DNA from: Malurus cyaneus samueli
Lineage: Eukaryota; Chordata; Aves; Passeriformes; Maluridae
Assembly (NCBI GenBank): GCA_009741485.1
Contig: CM019218.1
Location: forward strand, 47,670,591-47,734,590
DNA: 64,000 nucleotides
Direction of reading: 5' to 3'
Every line of letters begins with the position of its first letter. Position 1 is the first letter of the stretch. The notes under the pieces are model-generated. The model was not told the origin of the DNA and searched no databases. It saw only the letters and a list, made by a program, of their open reading frames with translations. This document shows, piece after piece, positions 56,941 to 64,000 of this stretch. Made by a program: the position numbers and the translations under genes.

Positions 56941-58549
56941 ATATTACTGTTGTAATTGGGTGCATTCAGGTATAGCTGGAAAGAAATTGAATGCCTCCTA
57001 TGTTATTAAAGAGTCTGCTCTCTTGACATTAAAAATAAATCTCATTCCCAAAGTGTCTTTACCACCCTTTAACACTGTTATTGATTTAGTTCCTAGAGAC
57101 CAGACTATTTTTACCTTGCGAGTGGGTGAGGGGGGTTTGTTATCTAAAAATGCTTATGAAATTAAATACTGGACAGATCTCATTATGTCAGCACAGAGAG
57201 CTGAGAGTTATTTTATAGAATGCACCAAAAATTGTGCTTTTTTTTTTTAAAATGGAGTGATGTAGATGTGTGTGCATGTTCTCACAGAAGTAATCTTCAC
57301 TGTCTTGAGGGCATCCAGTGAATCTTGATGTAAAATTTAGGCTCAATTCTCAGCCACCTGAGAGCAAAGCTCTGAGTCTTATGTGTTTTAAATCCTGCCC
57401 ATTCATGGCTGAGAGAACTGAGCAGCTAGGGGAGACTGGGGTAGCTATTCTCTGGTGGGGAGCCGCAGAAGAATGTGGGTCCTGGCAAAAAGATGCGATA
57501 AAATTCACTGTTTTCATAGAGGCAAAGGTGGGGGGTGCACCCAATTCCCAGAACAGCTGTTGGCATGGATACAGCTGTGAGCTGGTTCCTGGCCAGCCAT
57601 CCCTGCTTCGTGTGTCTCAAATTCAGCTCCAATAACTGCCCATACAAGCGTGAGCATTCAGACACTTGGGCTCTCCTATCAGCTCTGCAAGCTTAAATAA
57701 ACATGTAAACATGTTTAGGGGCACATCAGTCCTCTGTTATGTTCTGTTAGGGACAGTGGTGCTTTTGCTTGCAGGTGGGTTGGTGGTTGCTGTGTGTCTT
57801 TGGTGAAATTTAACTCATTTTCTCCACATGGAAGCTCATATGTGCTGCTTCATTGGTTTTAAGCATTGCAGGCGACTGTGGAAATGACCTTTTTTAATTT
57901 GCCAGTCAACTTCAGTATACCTAAGCTGGCAAAACATCTGCTCTTGCTTGATAGAAATGAGAATTTTAAAATTTAACAGCAGACTTATCCCAGTGCTTTT
58001 CTCTTGGTTACAAAATGCATGCATTTCGGCATTTGCTAGTAGAGAGAACCATGAGGAGCTGAACCTCAGCTGTTCATGTTCAAATCAGGGATAACAGCTT
58101 CTGAAATACAGCCAGCATCACCAGGCTGTTGATGGAAAGAAGCTTCAATGTTGTGGGAAGCAAAGACGTAGGACCAGCTTACCACAGCAAGCAAATGGGT
58201 TTTGCACACACAGCTAGGTTTCTGGTGTGTTTCAGCCCTGATTTCAGTGTTTTCTAGAAAAAAGGCAATATATATAACAGATGAGTACCTGTCTCTTCAC
58301 GCCCTTCTGAGGTAACACAGATGTTTATTGCAGGGCTATTCAGCAGCCAAATGCTCTTAGAGCTGACTATGCTTTGTCATGCTCCTTAAATTAATCCCAG
58401 CTGAACTGGTCAAGGCCAATACTATTTCTTGGAAGCAGCTGAGTGGGTGAATCCTTCTTTAGCTGAAGAGGAAGAAGAAAACACACATCTCTCTGCAAGT
58501 AAGCATTTATTTCAGCTTGAACCTTGGCGTATTAATCTTTTGTTTGAGT
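56941..58549 (+). repeat. Duplicated 1609-base block, copy 1
   Basis: Direct repeat of 58551-60159 with constant offset 1610 and no net indel. I noticed only about four mismatches, three of them clustered at 57902-57905 (ccag against tcct) and one near 58260. The sequence is non-coding with no recognised gene. A single N follows it. Confidence 0.95.
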
Positions 58550-58550
58550 N
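58550..58550. other. Single-N assembly join
   Basis: One N lies exactly between the two copies of the 1.6-kb block. A predicted open frame crossing it (58429-58860) is an artefact of the join. Confidence 0.97.
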
Positions 58551-60159
58551 ATATTACTGTTGTAATTGGGTGCATTCAGGTATAGCTGGAAAGAAATTGA
58601 ATGCCTCCTATGTTATTAAAGAGTCTGCTCTCTTGACATTAAAAATAAATCTCATTCCCAAAGTGTCTTTACCACCCTTTAACACTGTTATTGATTTAGT
58701 TCCTAGAGACCAGACTATTTTTACCTTGCGAGTGGGTGAGGGGGGTTTGTTATCTAAAAATGCTTATGAAATTAAATACTGGACAGATCTCATTATGTCA
58801 GCACAGAGAGCTGAGAGTTATTTTATAGAATGCACCAAAAATTGTGCTTTTTTTTTTTAAAATGGAGTGATGTAGATGTGTGTGCATGTTCTCACAGAAG
58901 TAATCTTCACTGTCTTGAGGGCATCCAGTGAATCTTGATGTAAAATTTAGGCTCAATTCTCAGCCACCTGAGAGCAAAGCTCTGAGTCTTATGTGTTTTA
59001 AATCCTGCCCATTCATGGCTGAGAGAACTGAGCAGCTAGGGGAGACTGGGGTAGCTATTCTCTGGTGGGGAGCCGCAGAAGAATGTGGGTCCTGGCAAAA
59101 AGATGCGATAAAATTCACTGTTTTCATAGAGGCAAAGGTGGGGGGTGCACCCAATTCCCAGAACAGCTGTTGGCATGGATACAGCTGTGAGCTGGTTCCT
59201 GGCCAGCCATCCCTGCTTCGTGTGTCTCAAATTCAGCTCCAATAACTGCCCATACAAGCGTGAGCATTCAGACACTTGGGCTCTCCTATCAGCTCTGCAA
59301 GCTTAAATAAACATGTAAACATGTTTAGGGGCACATCAGTCCTCTGTTATGTTCTGTTAGGGACAGTGGTGCTTTTGCTTGCAGGTGGGTTGGTGGTTGC
59401 TGTGTGTCTTTGGTGAAATTTAACTCATTTTCTCCACATGGAAGCTCATATGTGCTGCTTCATTGGTTTTAAGCATTGCAGGCGACTGTGGAAATGACCT
59501 TTTTTAATTTGTCCTTCAACTTCAGTATACCTAAGCTGGCAAAACATCTGCTCTTGCTTGATAGAAATGAGAATTTTAAAATTTAACAGCAGACTTATCC
59601 CAGTGCTTTTCTCTTGGTTACAAAATGCATGCATTTCGGCATTTGCTAGTAGAGAGAACCATGAGGAGCTGAACCTCAGCTGTTCATGTTCAAATCAGGG
59701 ATAACAGCTTCTGAAATACAGCCAGCATCACCAGGCTGTTGATGGAAAGAAGCTTCAATGTTGTGGGAAGCAAAGACGTAGGACCAGCTTACCACAGCAA
59801 GCAAATGGGTTTTGCACACACAGCTAGGTTTCTGGTGTGTTTCAGCCCTGATTTCAGTGTTTTCTAGACAAAAGGCAATATATATAACAGATGAGTACCT
59901 GTCTCTTCACGCCCTTCTGAGGTAACACAGATGTTTATTGCAGGGCTATTCAGCAGCCAAATGCTCTTAGAGCTGACTATGCTTTGTCATGCTCCTTAAA
60001 TTAATCCCAGCTGAACTGGTCAAGGCCAATACTATTTCTTGGAAGCAGCTGAGTGGGTGAATCCTTCTTTAGCTGAAGAGGAAGAAGAAAACACACATCT
60101 CTCTGCAAGTAAGCATTTATTTCAGCTTGAACCTTGGCGTATTAATCTTTTGTTTGAGT
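58551..60159 (+). repeat. Duplicated 1609-base block, copy 2
   Basis: Second, near-identical direct copy of 56941-58549. After it the sequence continues into unique DNA (gtggcatgaccacagtcact). Confidence 0.95.
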
Positions 60160-63100
60160 TGTGGCATGACCACAGTCACTTTGTATCATTGATCAGATCA
60201 ACGTGAAGACTTAACAAGTATAACTTACATAGCTGAGAAATGTTTATGGAGAAATATGAAAAGGAAAGTTTCCCAAGAAAATGGATCTTGGTAGCTCTTC
60301 TACCCTGTGTCTCTGGAGGTATTGTGATGTTGAGGAATGCTTTTCATGCTCAGTTTGGTGTGTCAGCTGCAGTGCAAGTTGCAAATTGAGTTACCTGCCC
60401 TAAATGTATTCCTCAACAATGAGAGGAGGATTGGCTGTGGGGATGAACAGTTTTATGGAACAGTTCATATTTTCAGAATGGCTGTAATGTTTGGCTACAT
60501 CCTATTTCAGAAATTCTGTGCAATCTCTTGGGGAACACAAATTTAAGAAATATTGTCTTATACAATACTATTATTTGGAAAAACACTTCAGCAGCAAAAA
60601 TTTTTGAAAAGACCGGATGATTTTGACAGACAGGGTATTGCCATACTTAGATGTCCCAGGTTTTCATGGACTTGTTGCTTCTATTTTTTAGAAACTGGTT
60701 TGTCTAAAGAAGATCTCTCCCCCAACTCGTCTTAACTTCTCTTTAGTTGGTGAAGAGAAGCTATTTTTATTTCACTGTGAAATAATTTTATTCCATTCAG
60801 AATTTATTCAAAATCTATATTTTTATCAAAGACTGGAGTTGGTAAATAAGCACAGGCAGCTTCCAAGTAACTTATATTTCTGGTTATCTAACAGGTATGA
60901 CTTAACTGAGGTGGAAAAGCACTTTTAAGAAGGAGTGTTTGCAGCATATATCAAAGATTTGGTAACTTCTGCTCTGGTATTTTGGTGCTTTCTATCCGTT
61001 GAGCTGTATGAAGCATAGAAAAATCCTCTAGCTGTAGAGCGTTGCAATGCCAATGCCTATGAATCAGCAGTGGGTTTTTGTGCTGTGCACTCGTGTGGCA
61101 AAAAGCCTGTAGTGAGGTCTGCAAGAGCTGAACTTGTGATTAATGGCTCTTGCAACTCGAGCAGGGCTGTGGATGACATTACAAAAGCATGGTAATGCTG
61201 CCTGCAGATCCTGCAGTGTGTTAGAAACCAGCACAACAAACAACATTTTCTTATCCAGTGTTAAAGCACTGGAAAAGCAGCCCTTAGCAGGAGGGTGGAA
61301 GGCTGGGAATACATGCTAGAGCATAGTGCTTTGCTTTCCTAAGGCAGGAATGAATTTTCTGGAAAAGTTGGCACATCCTGATTTTTTTGAAAAATGTATT
61401 TGTTTGACTTTTGTGACTTTGAAGCTCCCATTATGAATATATGCAACACTTCTGAGTGTTTTTATAGCTGCTCATCAGAGAAACATCTGTCATTTAAGGC
61501 ATTCTTATACTCCAGCCTGTGGTCATTATCAAGTGGCACTTTGCAGAGTGTGATGGTGACTCAGAAAATTTCCTCTTGAAGGTTTCAGCCTTCTGTTACC
61601 TGCCCAGCAGAGAGGCTGTGGAAGGATCAAGAAGAATTTATCCTCCCTGTACCTGGAGGTGCAGAAAAAGGGACTGGAGGTGTCTGCTGCCTTGTGCAGG
61701 TTGCTATTTGGATGGAGAGGAAAGATGCAGGAGAAGGTATCACCAGCTGATGGGAAAATGAGAATGGGTATTTTGTATCTAAGTTTTTGTGGCAATAGAA
61801 TTACAGTGGAATACACAGAAGGATGAGGCAGGAATGGGAGTAAAGGGGGCAGGGAGAGGATGATAAATAGCCAAAGACAGGCAAGAAAAACAGAGATGTT
61901 GAAACAAACAGGGAGAGATAAAATTAATACGATTTACTTACAGGTGTTCCCTGGTATCTGCCTGGTTATGTGGCGGATTTGTTTTGTTTTGTTTTGCTGT
62001 GTTTTTCCCCTGCAGAAGCTGAGCTGGCTTTGCTCCCTGTCTGATCAGAGGTGTCTCATTCTCCCACATGTCCCCAGGCACAGACCCTGCCCCTTTGCCC
62101 AGTGCAGCAGCTCTCATTTAATTCCTGTTGGAATGACATCCCTGGTTGTGAAATTGCAGCTGGGAATTAGGGTCACATTTGAAAAAAGAGAAATGGTGTG
62201 TGGGAGTCTATCACTTTAAAACATTTAAATATTACTTAAAATTCTCATAACAAAGTACTCCAATGCAGGAGAGGGTCAAAATCATCTTCAGCTATCTTCT
62301 GCAGTTTGGCTGTAATTTTTTTTAAATGACTACTCTAAAGTGAAAAGCTGCCCAATTCAGATATCCATTTTTTGTTTATATTCTTAGAACAAGGCCCCTA
62401 TAAACATGCTAATTTTTCTGATGTTTGCTGATCTCTTCTCTTAAAAAAATCAAGTTCTCTAATTATTTTCTCAGCTATCAGAGTCAATTTTTAGCATCAG
62501 AAATATTATTGTCTGTCAATATTACTAGGTCAAGAAAGAAGTTATTCCTTTTATCTTGTCTCTTTGATTTGGGATATAAAGTAGGTTGTCAGGGTTTTTT
62601 TTTCCCAGATTATAAAATCTTTGCCTCTGATGAATCTGAAAATACACTGTTGTTATGTTGTATCTGTCTCAAAGGGTTTGAAATTATACATTGAGGTCAG
62701 ATTTCAATACTTAGGGAAACATTTTTGTTTTATTTTCTGCAAAACACCAGTTTTTCTTTGAATAGATCTGCACTTAAATATACTTGCAGTAATTTGCCTT
62801 CTAGTCCTTTTGTGCCAATAGGGTAACTTATTTTCAAACTAAAAAGGGAAGGAAGAATTTATTTTCATTGAAACAAACATTTGCTCTGCTGAGATTTTTC
62901 TTACCATAAATGTGTCTCAATCCTGATTTGATCAGGATAAGCATTAACAATAACAATCTTAATCCTACATTCTAGTGTCTTTAAGATAAGTAATGTTATC
63001 TGTGTTGATGTTTATTTCTTCCCTGTGAGAGGATAAAGTTGTTTTTTTTTTTTTTCCTCAAATTGAGATGTAGCTGAGGTGTGAATGTGAGAATGGAGCT

Positions 63101-64000
63101 CTGTGGGACCCTCCAGGTTGCTTTCATACAAGGCATACTTGTGTCTGAGTCGATGCTCTTCTCTTTTTTGGCCTAGCTGCCTTACACTTGATTTAACTAA
63201 ATTTAAATTCTGCCCTATTTCTCTGGGTCTTCACAAGGCTCTAAGCCATTGCAGAGGACAAAAGATACCAATAATACTTTACAGTTCAGTCATTTCTGTG
63301 TGAACTACTGAGTCAACAGAAAGACAATGCTCTCCCAAACAGGGGGAAGACAATTCATCCAAACTACTATGTGCACATGCACAAAGGAAGCCAAAGCATA
63401 CACATGGGAGGGAAACTAACTTCATTCCTAGTGGAAACAACATGGTTTTGTAGGCAAATGGGACTTAGTGTGGCCATGCACTCTTCTTACTACTTCTGAA
63501 GGACCTTGGGAACTTTAATGTCTGGAAAGAGACTGAAAGGTAGAATACATAAAATGTTAATGATAAAAGGGGAGCAGGTGTTTTTTCTCTCTTAGTAATT
63601 CATAATTAATGTTTTCAAGGCTGGAGGATGTAGGGGGCTTTGTTTGGGTATTTTTCCCTTTCTTTTTAACTTGGGGAATTTTAGAGCACAGTAAACAATA
63701 GGTTTTCCATTCCAGTGAACAAGCTGTTCTGGGCTCTCAAGCTGCAGCTTTTAGCCCATTTAGGTTGAGTTCTGTTGGAGTGATGGATGCTGCAACCAAC
63801 ATTCAGTTGGCAGTCTGGTGTGTCTCCATGCTTAATTAGTCAGGGAAATCAGCTTGAAAGGCAGCAGTTGCCTTGACAGAAGCACTGAGAGAGGTTGGTT
63901 GTTATGTGTTGGGGTTTTCATGCAGTAAATGTTTGGCTCCCAGGGGGTGACAGTTGGCTACAGCCTGGAGCAGAGGAGGTAGAAGGGAGTGTGTGCACTT
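60160..64000. other. Non-coding sequence to the window end
   Basis: No supported gene. It contains (TTTTG)n near 61978-62000 and T runs near 62595 and 63040. Confidence 0.5.

Noticed and set aside
58429..58860. 143-codon frame containing an X
   Set aside because: It crosses the single N at 58550 and joins unrelated parts of the duplicated block.

Overview
The window looks like a stretch of bird nuclear chromosome. It carries one firmly identified gene, a spliced vertebrate RRAS2 (TC21, an R-Ras subfamily small GTPase). All the old LINE copies I can recognise are of the CR1 type that dominates avian and other sauropsid genomes. Introns are short and I see no mammalian Alu or L1 sequence. The exact species cannot be read from this.

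Layout. Bases 1-18543 hold RRAS2 on the + strand from inside intron 1 to the stop codon. Coding exons 2-6 are present with clean splice sites and together encode 168 residues, which matches residues 37-204 of a 204-residue protein. Exon 1, with the P-loop, lies left of the window. The 3' UTR runs to a polyadenylation signal at 19613. From about 19.6 to 32.5 kb is non-coding DNA with two CR1 fragments, a candidate solo LTR of a gammaretrovirus-like endogenous element, a CTCF-like motif, and an orphan coiled-coil-coding segment at 30.26 kb that looks like an exon.

At about 32.5-33.18 kb is a CpG-rich, promoter-like region. It ends in a short candidate first coding exon on the + strand: 18 codons, then a splice donor, preceded by a 5-codon upstream ORF. 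I do not recognise the encoded peptide, and no following exon is evident. The remaining 31 kb (33.2-64 kb) may be its first intron or intergenic DNA. It holds further CR1 fragments, simple repeats, a 49-base T tract and two assembly gaps. One gap is a single N exactly between two nearly identical 1.6-kb copies (56941-58549 and 58551-60159), most simply explained as an unmerged contig overlap.

I found no bacterial-type operon, CRISPR array, rRNA or tRNA gene, and no convincing new molecular system. The points most worth following up are the unassigned promoter and first exon, the coiled-coil segment upstream of it, and the duplicated block.
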